Assembly: GCA_035575515.1 (NCBI GenBank)
Contig: DATLXU010000064.1
Location: 1-28,409 of the forward strand
Direction: 5' to 3'
Length of the DNA: 28,409 bases
Source of the DNA: DATLXU01 sp035575515
GTDB taxonomy: Bacteria; Acidobacteriota; Blastocatellia; UBA7656
Shown: piece after piece, positions 7,729 through 16,000 of the stretch
Numbering within the stretch: position 1 is the first letter of the stretch
Layout: each line of letters starts with the position of its first letter
The notes under the pieces: generated by a model
The model's input: the letters and a program-made list of their open reading frames with translations, nothing else
Database searches by the model: none
What the model was told of the DNA's origin: nothing
Translations under genes and position numbers: made by a program

Positions 7729-8481
7729 GTGACAGCCTCGCTTCTTAAAGACTCAATTGGCGGCGTCCTTCTCGACATTGAAGGCACGACCACGCCTATC
7801 AGTTTCGTCTACGACGTGCTGTTCCCTTATGCGCGAGCGCGCGTGAAAGATTTTCTGGCCGCGCAGATCAAAGATGAAGGCGTGCGCCGCGACATCATCG
7901 CGCTCTACGAAGAAAACGCCTCTGATTTGCAAAAAGGACTCAACCCGCCATTGCTACGCGACCACACGAGCGAGCCGCAAGCGGAATCAATCGCAGCTTA
8001 TGTTCACTGGCTGATGGACCGTGACAGAAAGAGCACGCCGCTCAAATCGCTTCAGGGAAAAATCTGGGAAGCGGGCTACGGCGCGGGCGAGCTTCGCAGT
8101 CAGGTCTTTGACGACGTGCCGCGCGCGCTCAGACGTTGGCGCGAGCAGGGCAAAGAGATTCGCATCTACTCGTCGGGCAGCGTGCTTGCTCAAAAGCTGC
8201 TGTTCGCGCACACCGAAGCGGGCGACCTGACGCCATTCATCAGCGGTTACTTTGACACGCACATCGGAGCGAAACGTGATCTGCAAAGCTATCGCCGCAT
8301 CGCTAAAGAGTTCAACCGCGAGCCTTCGGAGATTGTTTTCATATCGGATGTTGATGCGGAGCTTGATGCTGCGCGCGAGGCCGGGCTTGAAACTTTACTG
8401 TGCGCGCGAGCGGGCAATCCTGCTCAATCGAACCGGTTGGCGCACGCTGTGATTCATTCCTTCGATGAGCTATTCACTTAA
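7729..8481 (+). CDS. mtnC: Enolase-phosphatase E1 (bifunctional, methionine salvage)
   Basis: HAD-family enzyme that enolises and then dephosphorylates 2,3-diketo-5-methylthiopentyl-1-phosphate to acireductone. 250 aa from a GTG start at 7729, 12 nt after mtnD. HAD motif I is LLDIEGTTTPISFV with Asp16 and Glu18; the Glu in place of the usual second Asp is characteristic of E1. Motif II is IYSSGS (Ser148-Ser149), Lys182 is in GAKRDLQSY and motif IV is FISDVDAELDAA (Asp207). YGAGELRSQVFDDVP is also typical. With mtnB and mtnD it supplies the lower half of the pathway; mtnA, mtnK and the MTA phosphorylase/nucleosidase are not in the window. Confidence 0.96.
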   Translation: MTASLLKDSIGGVLLDIEGTTTPISFVYDVLFPYARARVKDFLAAQIKDEGVRRDIIALYEENASDLQKGLNPPLLRDHTSEPQAESIAAYVHWLMDRDRKSTPLKSLQGKIWEAGYGAGELRSQVFDDVPRALRRWREQGKEIRIYSSGSVLAQKLLFAHTEAGDLTPFISGYFDTHIGAKRDLQSYRRIAKEFNREPSEIVFISDVDAELDAAREAGLETLLCARAGNPAQSNRLAHAVIHSFDELFT

Positions 8482-8554
8482 TGACCCGCGCTCAAATGGC
8501 TACGACGAGCGCAGCGTGTTAGATTCTTTGTGGGCGCTGATTCAAGAGGCGGCT

Positions 8555-8977
8555 ATGAAAGAACTCTCTTCAACCTTGAAACAGTTCTGCGAAAACGCGG
8601 AACTGCTGCGACTGGCTTACACAGATTCAAAAGGCTACCCGCGCGTCGTGCCTGTGTGGTTCGTTATTCTTGACGAGGATTATTTCATCGGCACAGGCTC
8701 GACGAGCGCGAAGTGGAACGCCCTTAAGCGAGACTCGCACGTGGGCTGGGTCATTGACGGCGGCGAGAAAGGCAAATACAAGGGCGCGTCAATGATTGGC
8801 CGCGCCGAAGAAGTGACGGATCAGGAAATGCGCGCTCGCATTCATCGCGCGCTCGGCGAAAAGTATTTCGGTTCTGCCGATGATGAGAAGTTCATCGAGA
8901 TATACGGCCAGCCCGACGATGCAGAGACTGTCTATCTGAGATTGAAAGCCGAAGACGGCATCTCGTGGGAGTATTGA
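8555..8977 (+). CDS. PPOX-class (pyridoxamine 5'-phosphate oxidase-like) F420/flavin protein
   Basis: A second split-barrel protein, only distantly similar to the one at 3568. The start chosen is the ATG at 8555 (140 aa) with AAGAGG 5 nt upstream; an in-frame ATG at 8465 inside mtnC would add 30 residues with no family resemblance. The core LRLAYTDSKGYPRVVPVWFV and FIGTGSTSAKWNALKRDSHV, then GKYKGASMIGRAEEV, are typical of PPOX-class proteins that bind F420 or FMN. Its place 10 nt before cofH supports a link with F420, but the cofactor and substrate are inference. Confidence 0.85.
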   Translation: MKELSSTLKQFCENAELLRLAYTDSKGYPRVVPVWFVILDEDYFIGTGSTSAKWNALKRDSHVGWVIDGGEKGKYKGASMIGRAEEVTDQEMRARIHRALGEKYFGSADDEKFIEIYGQPDDAETVYLRLKAEDGISWEY

Positions 8978-8987
8978 AAGAGAGACG

Positions 8988-10172
8988 ATGCAGACGAGAC
9001 TTATGACGGTGATGAACATTGATTGGAACGAAGCAGGCAGGCTCGACGCTCTGCTCACAAAGATTAACGCGGATGTCGCTGGCATACTTGACCGCGCATT
9101 GTGCGGGCGCGAGCTTGGCTTTGAAGACGGGCTGCGGCTTGCGCAATCGCGCGGCGCAGAGCTGGAAGCATTAGTCCTTGCGGCTGATCGCGTGCGGCGC
9201 GAGCGCGTGGGCGATATTATTACCTACGTCGTCAATCGAAACATCAACTTCACGAATATATGTTTCGTAGGCTGTCGCTTCTGCGCCTTCAGCCGCGCCC
9301 CGCGCGAGCGCGACGCATACTTCCACTCGTTCGACGAAATTCAACGTCGCGCCCGCGAAGCGTGGGATTTAGGCGCGCGTGAAGTCTGCGTGCAGGGTGG
9401 CCTGCCGCGCAACCTTGATCCTTTTTACTATCGCGATCTGCTTCGCGCCATCAAAGAAGCGACGCCTGAAATGCACATTCATGCCTTCTCGCCTATGGAG
9501 GTCGTCTACGGCGTTGAGCTTACGGGAATGCCGCTCGCGGATTATCTAACGATGCTGAAAGACGCGGGACTCGGAACGTTGCCGGGCACCGCGGCTGAAA
9601 TCCTTGACGACGATGTGCGCCATAAAATCGAGCGCATTAAATTAAAGACTCATCAATGGCTCGACGTTATCAAGACCGCGCACAGGCTTGGCATCCGCAC
9701 GACTTCGACTATGATGTATGGCCACGTCGAGCGGGAAGAACACTGGGTGCGCCACCTAATGCTGCTGCGCGACGTGCAGAAAGAGACGGGCGGCTTCACG
9801 GAATTCGTCCCGCTCGGTTTTGTTCATGAACTCACGCAACTTTATCGCTCAGGCGACGCGCGGCCCGGCCCTTCGGTTGATGAGCACTTGAAAGTGCATG
9901 CGCTGTCGCGGCTGATGCTGCAAGGCTGGATTGACAACATTCAAGTCTCGTGGGTGAAGATGTCGCGCGAAGTGACTCAGTCGTGTCTGCGCGCGGGCGC
10001 GAACGATTACGGCGGCACATTGATGGAAGAAAACATCTCGCGGTTAGCCGGAGCGCAGTCGGGCCAGTACATGTCGCCCGAAGAGTTCCGCGAGCGCATA
10101 CGCGAGCTTGGCCGCACGCCTGCCGAGCGCACTACACTTTACAAGATTATAAAAGTGATGAGTGATGAGTAA
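8988..10172 (+). CDS. cofH: FO synthase subunit 2, CofH (radical SAM)
   Basis: First radical-SAM step of FO synthesis: joins a tyrosine-derived radical to 5-amino-6-ribitylaminouracil, giving the substrate of CofG. 394 aa. The cluster motif CFVGCRFC has Cys92, Cys96 and Cys99, followed by AFSRAP. VCVQGGLPRNLDPFYY, HAFSPMEV, GTLPGTAAEILDDDVR and TTSTMMYGHVE are family hallmarks shared with the related menaquinone enzyme MqnC. The presence of cofG and F420-type oxidoreductases in the same run makes CofH the right member. Start ATG at 8988, 10 nt after the PPOX gene. The stop overlaps the start of the downstream four-helix-bundle pseudogene by 8 nt. Confidence 0.93.
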   Translation: MQTRLMTVMNIDWNEAGRLDALLTKINADVAGILDRALCGRELGFEDGLRLAQSRGAELEALVLAADRVRRERVGDIITYVVNRNINFTNICFVGCRFCAFSRAPRERDAYFHSFDEIQRRAREAWDLGAREVCVQGGLPRNLDPFYYRDLLRAIKEATPEMHIHAFSPMEVVYGVELTGMPLADYLTMLKDAGLGTLPGTAAEILDDDVRHKIERIKLKTHQWLDVIKTAHRLGIRTTSTMMYGHVEREEHWVRHLMLLRDVQKETGGFTEFVPLGFVHELTQLYRSGDARPGPSVDEHLKVHALSRLMLQGWIDNIQVSWVKMSREVTQSCLRAGANDYGGTLMEENISRLAGAQSGQYMSPEEFRERIRELGRTPAERTTLYKIIKVMSDE

Positions 10173-10644
10173 AAGAATAGAGATATTTGAAGATTTCATT
10201 GCTTGGCAGAAAGCGCGCGCGCTTACTTCAGGGATTTACAAGGTCACCGACACAGGGAAATTTGGGCGAGACTTTTGACTCAGGGATCAGATTCGACGAG
10301 CCGCTGTGTCAATCACGTCAAATATTGCTGAGGGATTTGAGAGAGGGCGACCTGCCGAATTCCATCATTTTCTTTCAATCGCCAAAGCATCATGCGCAGA
10401 ACTTTGATTACAACTCTATGTTGCTCTTGATGCAGCTTATTTGACTGATGTGGATTTCAGCGAGTTGCCGTCACAGGAACAAGTTGCTACCACCTGCGCC
10501 GTTCATGTAGAATTCGTAATTCCTCGAACCGCCTCCCGTGCCTTTAGCAAGATAGTCATGTATTGCGCACGTCTATCTACTATCGGCTGGCAGATGAATC
10601 GGTTTGCATCCCTTATTGTAGAATTCAATTTTGAGGAGTCTTGA
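10165..10644 (+). pseudogene. Four-helix-bundle (23S rRNA intervening-sequence-type) protein, degenerate
   Basis: Starting at the ATG at 10165, the frame reads like the small four-helix-bundle family: FEDFIAWQKARALTSGIYK, then LRDQIRRAAVSITSNIAEGF, FHHFLSIAKAS and LQLYVALDAAYL. Two in-frame TGA stops break it, at 10276-10278 (a Gly codon in relatives) and 10405-10407 (Arg or Ser in relatives). There is no frameshift up to about 10490. After that the sequence loses resemblance, although the frame runs open to a TGA at 10642-10644. So it is a recently decayed gene with about 330 bp of clear homology, filling the otherwise long gap between cofH and the POT gene. The family's cellular role is unknown. 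Confidence 0.8.
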
Positions 10645-10646
10645 AT

Positions 10647-12173
10647 ATGGAAAAGACAATTGCTGGCCCGGAAACCGATGTTGAGATTTCCGAAGCTGCA
10701 TCCGGCCCGAAGCGGCACCCGCGCGGATTGATGACGCTATTTTTCACGGAGATGTGGGAACGCTTCAGCTACTATGGCATGCGCGCCCTGCTTATTTTAT
10801 TTCTGACGGCTGCCGTTCAGGAGGGCGGATTCGGTCTGACCGACGCGACAGCGACGGCCATATATGGTCTCTACACGGCCAGCGTATATCTCGTAGGCTT
10901 GCCGGGCGGCTGGATCGCCGACCGCGTCATGGGACAGCGCAATGCAGTATTTCTCGGCGGCACCATTATTGCCCTTGGCCATTTCAGCATGGCTTTGGGA
11001 GCTGTCTTTACGTTTTATCTTGGCCTTGTGCTTATAGTCATAGGCACTGGCCTGCTCAAGCCCAACGTCAGCGCCATAGTCGGCGACCTTTATCCCGAAG
11101 GCGGCGCACGTCGTGATGCGGGATTCTCAATCTTTTACATGGGCATCAATCTGGGGGCATTCATCGGGCCTCTGCTGTGCGGGTTTCTGGGCGAAAAGAT
11201 TAACTGGCATCTCGGATTTGCTGCCGCAGGCGTAGGCATGGTTTTGGGATTGATACAATACAGGATGGGTTACAAGTATCTGGGCGATGCGGGCCAGATG
11301 CGCGACGAGAACGCAGCAACGCGCAGCCGCGCCATTCGCTCTCTTATAGCCGGTATCGCATTGGTCGCCGTTGTCGCAGGCATACTGGCTCTGCTTCAAT
11401 CGGCAGGCACTGTCAATATCACTCCTCGCGGCGTCGCTAAAAGTCTCGGCGTAATTATTCCTTCGCTTGCGGTCTTGTATTTTATCTATCAGGGATTCTT
11501 CGGCGGGTTTGATACCGTCGAACGCAAGCGAATCGGGGTGATCTTTGTTCTCTTTGTTGCCGCATCGCTGTTCTGGGCAGGATTCGAGCAGGCAGGCTCC
11601 TCGATGAATCTGTTCGCTGAGAGGCTGACCAATCGTGTGATCTTCGGCTGGGAGATGCCGACAACGTGGCTGCAATCAGTCAACCCGCTTTTCATCATCG
11701 GATTCGCGCCGCTGGTCGGCTCCCTCTGGGTCGCTCTCGCCCGACGCGGAAAAGAGCCTTCGATTCCTGCGAAGTTTGCTCTTGGGCTAATACAGCTTGG
11801 CGCGGGCTTCCTCGTGCTGGCATGGGCTTCTAATTATGTCGGCTATTCCAATGGAGAGGTAGTCAAAAAAGTCTCTCCGCTGTGGCTGGTTGCAACCTAT
11901 TTTCTTCACACGACCGGAGAATTGTGCTTGAGTCCGGTAGGACTGAGCAGCATGACCAAGCTTTCACCGAAAAAGCTCGTCGGGCAGATGATGGGGATAT
12001 GGTTTATGGCGTCTTCATTCGGGAATCTGATTGCGGGTCTTGTAGCTGGCACAATGGAGCGCGTCTCTCTAGTCGAGTTGTTCGGCATCGTCGCAGGGAC
12101 GGTGATTGGAGCCGGTTTATTGCTTTTGGCCATTAGCCGCCCCGTCAGGAATCTCATCGGGGGCGTCCGTTAG
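10647..12173 (+). CDS. POT/PTR2 family proton-coupled peptide transporter
   Basis: Inner-membrane symporter for di- and tripeptides (major facilitator fold). 508 aa from the ATG at 10647, which has GAGGAG at 10633-10638; a TTG at 10641 is too close to that site. The proton-coupling motif ExxER is in FFTEMWERFSYYGMRALL (Glu35, Glu38, Arg39). GIGTGLLKPN-like and FSIFYMGINLGAFIGPLLCG segments are PTR2 signatures. About 14 hydrophobic helices are visible, with a cytoplasmic N-terminal tail of some 25 residues. Two exported or secreted peptidases follow directly (S9 then M42), so the three likely serve uptake and use of peptides. Exact substrate range cannot be read from sequence. Confidence 0.94.
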   Translation: MEKTIAGPETDVEISEAASGPKRHPRGLMTLFFTEMWERFSYYGMRALLILFLTAAVQEGGFGLTDATATAIYGLYTASVYLVGLPGGWIADRVMGQRNAVFLGGTIIALGHFSMALGAVFTFYLGLVLIVIGTGLLKPNVSAIVGDLYPEGGARRDAGFSIFYMGINLGAFIGPLLCGFLGEKINWHLGFAAAGVGMVLGLIQYRMGYKYLGDAGQMRDENAATRSRAIRSLIAGIALVAVVAGILALLQSAGTVNITPRGVAKSLGVIIPSLAVLYFIYQGFFGGFDTVERKRIGVIFVLFVAASLFWAGFEQAGSSMNLFAERLTNRVIFGWEMPTTWLQSVNPLFIIGFAPLVGSLWVALARRGKEPSIPAKFALGLIQLGAGFLVLAWASNYVGYSNGEVVKKVSPLWLVATYFLHTTGELCLSPVGLSSMTKLSPKKLVGQMMGIWFMASSFGNLIAGLVAGTMERVSLVELFGIVAGTVIGAGLLLLAISRPVRNLIGGVR

Positions 12174-12218
12174 GTTCACTCTGACTGCAAAACAGATCAT
12201 TCACTTTATGGAGGCTCG

Positions 12219-14816
12219 ATGTTGCATCGTGAAAGATACATCAAGCAAGCTCTAGCTGTCTTCTTTGTAATTGCGCTTGTTGCTGCGATGGCAAGTCCGG
12301 CTTTTGCTCAACGACGCGGAGAAGCTCCGAAGTTTGATCTCACAATTGACAACATCATGCGCGGGCCGGAACTTGTCGGCTACGAGCCGCGCGCCGTTCG
12401 GTGGTCAGCCGACAGCCAGCGCATCTACTTTCAATGGAAAAAGGCCGACGAGCCGCGCGAAAAAGATTTCGACACTTACGTCGTCAATCGCGACGGCACG
12501 GGCCTGCGCAAACTCTCGGAGGAAGAAGCTAAAAACGCCCCGCCAGCAAACGCCGAACTGTCGCGCGATAAAAAGCTTGCGGTCTTCGTTGACGGCGGCG
12601 ACGTGTTCGTCTATGACAACACAACCAATCAGCGGCGGCAAATCACCAACACGACCGACATTGAATCAAATGCGCACTTCACGCGCGATGGACGCCGAGT
12701 CTATTTCACCCGCTCGAATAACCTCTTCGTGATGTCGCTCGATACTGGATCGCTCACTCAACTGACGGATATACGAACAGGAGGCGCTCCTGCCGGACCC
12801 GTTGCAACCGGCTCTGGGAGCCAGTTTCGAGGCGGGCAGGCTGCGCGCGGGGATTCCAGCGAGCAGCGCGGGACCGAAAGCCAGGAGTATTTGAAGAAGG
12901 AAGAGCGGGAGCTGCTCGATGTCGTAAAACGTCGCGCGCAGAAGCGTGAAGAGGATGAAGCCAAGCGCAAGCGCGAAAACCCGCGCAAGCCCTTTAACCT
13001 TCAAGCGCGCCAGTCAATCGTGAGCCTTCAGCTTTCGCCCGATGAAAAATTCGTCATCGCTACTGTGCGCGAATCAACCGACGGCGCGAAAAATACAATC
13101 GTCCCCAGCTTCGTCACCGAGACCGCTTACACTGAAGAGATTCAGAGCCGCACCAAAGTCGGCGACAACCAGCCGCATAATCGCCTCGCGACGATAACCG
13201 TCGACACGGGCGAATTGAAATGGGTGGATCACGGCCAGAAACAGATCGCGCCTCAAACCGAGACGCGCACCGAACGAACCTCGACCGAAAGAGTCGAGCG
13301 GCGCGAGGGCGAGCAGTCGCAACAGCAATCAACACAGCAGACTCAGTCCGAGCGCACAGCGCAAACCGAGCAATCGCGCCAGCAAGCCAGAGAGCGCGAC
13401 CGCGAGCTTGATCTGTTTCAACCGCTCTGGAGCGAAGACGGAACCAAAGCCGTGATACTCGCGCGCTCTGCCGACAACAAAGACCGCTGGATACTCGCGC
13501 TCGACCCTGCTACGGGAAAGACCCGCGTGATTGCCAACGAGCACGACGACGCGTGGGTGGATGGGCCGGGCGCGTTCACGCTCTTGTGGATGAAGGATAA
13601 TCAGAATATCTACTTTCAATCTGAGCGCACAGGCTACGCGCACCTCTACACTGTTTCATTCGACGGCGGCGAAGCGCGCCCTTTGACATCGGGCAAATGG
13701 GAAGTCACGGGCGTTCAGATGTCTGATGACAAGAGCAGGTTCTTTTTGACGACGAGCGAAGTCTCGCCCGGCGAGCGCCACTTTTATGTTATGCCAGCGC
13801 AGGGAGGCGAGCGCGTGAAAATTACTTCAATGCCGGGCAACAATCAGGCGTTTGTGTCGCCCGATGAAAAGATGATCGCGCTCATCTATTCATACAGCAA
13901 CCGCCCGCCTGAGCTTTTCGTTCAAGAGTTGCGCGCGGGAGCCGAAGCCAAAAAAATCACCTCGTCGCCCGCGCCTGAGTTCTGGTCGTACAACTGGATT
14001 GATCCGCCAATAGTGACTTTCAAAGCGCGCGATGGCGCGACGGTTTACGCACGCCTCTATAAGCCGAAAGATTTCAAGCGGGGCGGCCCGGCGGTGATAT
14101 TCGTTCACGGCGCGGGCTACGCGCAGAACGTTCACCGCTGGTGGTCGAGCTACTACCGCGAATACATGTTCCATCACTTCCTGATGGAGCATGGTTTCAT
14201 TGTCATGGACGTTGATTACCGCGCATCGTCGGGCTACGGACGAGATTGGCGAACGGGCATTTATCGCCACATGGGCGGCAAGGATTTAGACGATCAGGTC
14301 GACGCCGCGCGATGGCTCGTCACCGAACATGGAGTTGACGCGAAGCGGATTGGAATCTATGGCGGCAGCTACGGCGGCTTTATAACTTTGATGGCGATGT
14401 TCACCGAGCCTGATGTGTTCGCTGCGGGCGCGGCGCTCAGACCCGTGACCGACTGGGCGCACTACAATCACCCGTACACGTCGAACATTTTGAACGTGCC
14501 GCAGAAGGACGCTGAAGCCTATAAACGATCATCGCCGATTTACTTTGCTCAAAACCTCAAGGGCGCGCTTTTGATCTGTCACGGCATGGTCGACACGAAC
14601 GTGCATTTTCAAGACACGGTTCGACTGGTGCAGCGGCTCATCGAGCTTCGCAAAGAGAACTGGGAATTGGCAGTCTATCCGGTTGAAGATCACGGCTTCC
14701 AGGAGCCTACGAGCTGGGCCGACGAGTACAAGCGAATATACAAGCTCTTTTCAGAGCACCTGCAGGGAGAAGTCAAACCGGCGGCGCGACAAGCCGCCTC
14801 GCTGCAAAAAAGATGA
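12219..14816 (+). CDS. Exported S9-family peptidase (prolyl oligopeptidase / dipeptidyl peptidase IV type)
   Basis: Serine peptidase, 865 aa, with a Sec signal peptide (residues 1-30, cut after AFA), so it acts in the periplasm or outside. A beta-propeller built of TolB/DPP-like strips occupies about 35-600, and the alpha/beta-hydrolase domain about 620-850. The triad is Ser717 (GGSYGG), Asp792 (GMVDTNVHF) and His825 (VEDHGF). Two unusual low-complexity stretches interrupt the propeller. One is around 190-262: a Gly-rich part encoded by a dispersed hairpin repeat, then a highly charged helical stretch. The other is around 345-398, made almost only of Gln, Glu, Arg, Ser and Thr. GGAGG lies just before the ATG. 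It sits 45 nt after the POT transporter and 32 nt before the M42 gene. Confidence 0.93.
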   Translation: MLHRERYIKQALAVFFVIALVAAMASPAFAQRRGEAPKFDLTIDNIMRGPELVGYEPRAVRWSADSQRIYFQWKKADEPREKDFDTYVVNRDGTGLRKLSEEEAKNAPPANAELSRDKKLAVFVDGGDVFVYDNTTNQRRQITNTTDIESNAHFTRDGRRVYFTRSNNLFVMSLDTGSLTQLTDIRTGGAPAGPVATGSGSQFRGGQAARGDSSEQRGTESQEYLKKEERELLDVVKRRAQKREEDEAKRKRENPRKPFNLQARQSIVSLQLSPDEKFVIATVRESTDGAKNTIVPSFVTETAYTEEIQSRTKVGDNQPHNRLATITVDTGELKWVDHGQKQIAPQTETRTERTSTERVERREGEQSQQQSTQQTQSERTAQTEQSRQQARERDRELDLFQPLWSEDGTKAVILARSADNKDRWILALDPATGKTRVIANEHDDAWVDGPGAFTLLWMKDNQNIYFQSERTGYAHLYTVSFDGGEARPLTSGKWEVTGVQMSDDKSRFFLTTSEVSPGERHFYVMPAQGGERVKITSMPGNNQAFVSPDEKMIALIYSYSNRPPELFVQELRAGAEAKKITSSPAPEFWSYNWIDPPIVTFKARDGATVYARLYKPKDFKRGGPAVIFVHGAGYAQNVHRWWSSYYREYMFHHFLMEHGFIVMDVDYRASSGYGRDWRTGIYRHMGGKDLDDQVDAARWLVTEHGVDAKRIGIYGGSYGGFITLMAMFTEPDVFAAGAALRPVTDWAHYNHPYTSNILNVPQKDAEAYKRSSPIYFAQNLKGALLICHGMVDTNVHFQDTVRLVQRLIELRKENWELAVYPVEDHGFQEPTSWADEYKRIYKLFSEHLQGEVKPAARQAASLQKR
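12797..12837 (+). repeat. Dispersed hairpin repeat, copy B, inside the S9 peptidase gene
   Basis: GGCTCTGGGAGCC at 12810-12822 followed by AGTTTCGAGGCGGGC matches the two intergenic copies (2806-2834 in minus orientation and 17426-17454). It can form the same hairpin, with left flank TTGCAACC pairing partly with GTTTCGA. It is translated in frame as residues 198-206 (GSGSQFRGG) of a Gly-rich loop of the peptidase, so it is tolerated inside a coding region. Confidence 0.6.
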
Positions 14817-14848
14817 GCTGCGCGCTTAAGGATCAGATTGGGAGAGTT

Positions 14849-16000
14849 ATGAAATCCGTTTTGAGCTTTCTCGTGTTGGCATCCTTACTGCTTTCATCGC
14901 TGGCGAATGCTGCCGCGCAACAGGATGGTGTGACTCAGCTTCTGCAATCGCTCGCCGACGCTCCCGGCCCTCCGGGATTTGAAGAACCTGTGCGCAAGAT
15001 AATGGTGGAGTACATGAAGCCGCTCGCTGATAAGATCAGCTACGACGGACTCGGCTCTGTGATTGCAACGCAAGGCAGCACGGGGCCGCGCGTCATGGTT
15101 GACGCTCACATGGATGAGCTGGGCGGCGTCATCCGGCGAATCACGCCCGATGGCTTTCTGACCATGCAGATGCTCGGCGGGTGGCTCGACCAGGCGCTGG
15201 TAGATCAGCGGTGGATAATCATCGGCTCGAAGGGACCAGTGCGAGCCATCACAGGCATCCGCGATGTTCACATCGTTCCGCCCGAAGAGAGAACGCGCGT
15301 CTATCCGCGCGAATCAATCTTTCTCGATGTGGGCGCGAAGAGCGCGGCTGAGGCTCAGCGGATGGGAATAGGACCGGGCGATCCTGTAGTTCCCGACGCG
15401 CCGTTCGCCGTGCTCAACGGCACGGATAATTATCTCGGCAAAGCATGGGATGACCGCGTCGGCTGCGCGGTTCTCATCGAAGTGATGCGAAGGCTGGCGC
15501 GCGCGCCTCATCCGAATCAAATCTTCTACGCTGCAACGGTGCAGGAAGAGATTGGCTTGCGCGGCGCGCACACGGCAAGCGACGTGATCAAGCCCGACAT
15601 AGGTATTGCAATTGAAGGCGGCGTTGTGAAGAACGCGCCCGGCGTTCGCCCGGAAGAATCGCAGGTGAATCTCGGCGCTGGTCCCGCGCTGTTTCTTTAT
15701 GACAGCAGCGCGCTCCCGAATAGAAAGCTCGTTTCATTCATCAAACAGGTCGCGGCGGAAAAAGCGATTCCTCTCCAATTCGATCTCGTGCAGGGCTATG
15801 GCGACGATTCTGCTGAGATACAGAAGAGCAACGGCGGCGTGCCTACGGTGAATCTGGTCGTGCCCGCGCGCTACACGCACGCACACAACGGCGTCATCAA
15901 TCGCGCCGACTTTGATCACATGGTTGATCTTGTCGTTGCGTTGATTCAGAAGCTCGATCAGGAGACGGTGACTCGGATTCGCGACTTCACGCCGCAATAA
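14849..16000 (+). CDS. Exported M42-family metallopeptidase (glutamyl aminopeptidase / FrvX type)
   Basis: Zinc or cobalt aminopeptidase of the M42 clan. The start chosen is the ATG at 14849 (383 aa), which begins a clear signal peptide (MKSVLSFLVLASLLLSSLANA) after GGGAGAG; an ATG at 14813 overlapping the S9 stop adds 12 residues that spoil the signal. Ligands and catalytic residues fit the family: His87 (VDAHMDELGG), Asp201 (AWDDRVG), the Glu233-Glu234 pair (VQEEIGLRGA), an acidic residue at Glu256 (IAIEGG) and a His in RYTHAHN near 343-345. An export signal is unusual, since most M42 enzymes are cytosolic. Together with the POT transporter and the S9 peptidase it suggests stepwise breakdown of external peptides. 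It converges with the truncated ATP-grasp gene. Confidence 0.9.
   Translation: MKSVLSFLVLASLLLSSLANAAAQQDGVTQLLQSLADAPGPPGFEEPVRKIMVEYMKPLADKISYDGLGSVIATQGSTGPRVMVDAHMDELGGVIRRITPDGFLTMQMLGGWLDQALVDQRWIIIGSKGPVRAITGIRDVHIVPPEERTRVYPRESIFLDVGAKSAAEAQRMGIGPGDPVVPDAPFAVLNGTDNYLGKAWDDRVGCAVLIEVMRRLARAPHPNQIFYAATVQEEIGLRGAHTASDVIKPDIGIAIEGGVVKNAPGVRPEESQVNLGAGPALFLYDSSALPNRKLVSFIKQVAAEKAIPLQFDLVQGYGDDSAEIQKSNGGVPTVNLVVPARYTHAHNGVINRADFDHMVDLVVALIQKLDQETVTRIRDFTPQ

Noticed and set aside
10276..10407. TGA recoding (selenocysteine or alternative code) in the four-helix-bundle gene
   Set aside because: Both TGA codons stand where relatives have ordinary residues, other genes here use TGA as a true stop (for example cofG, mtnB and accA), and the downstream part is degenerate.
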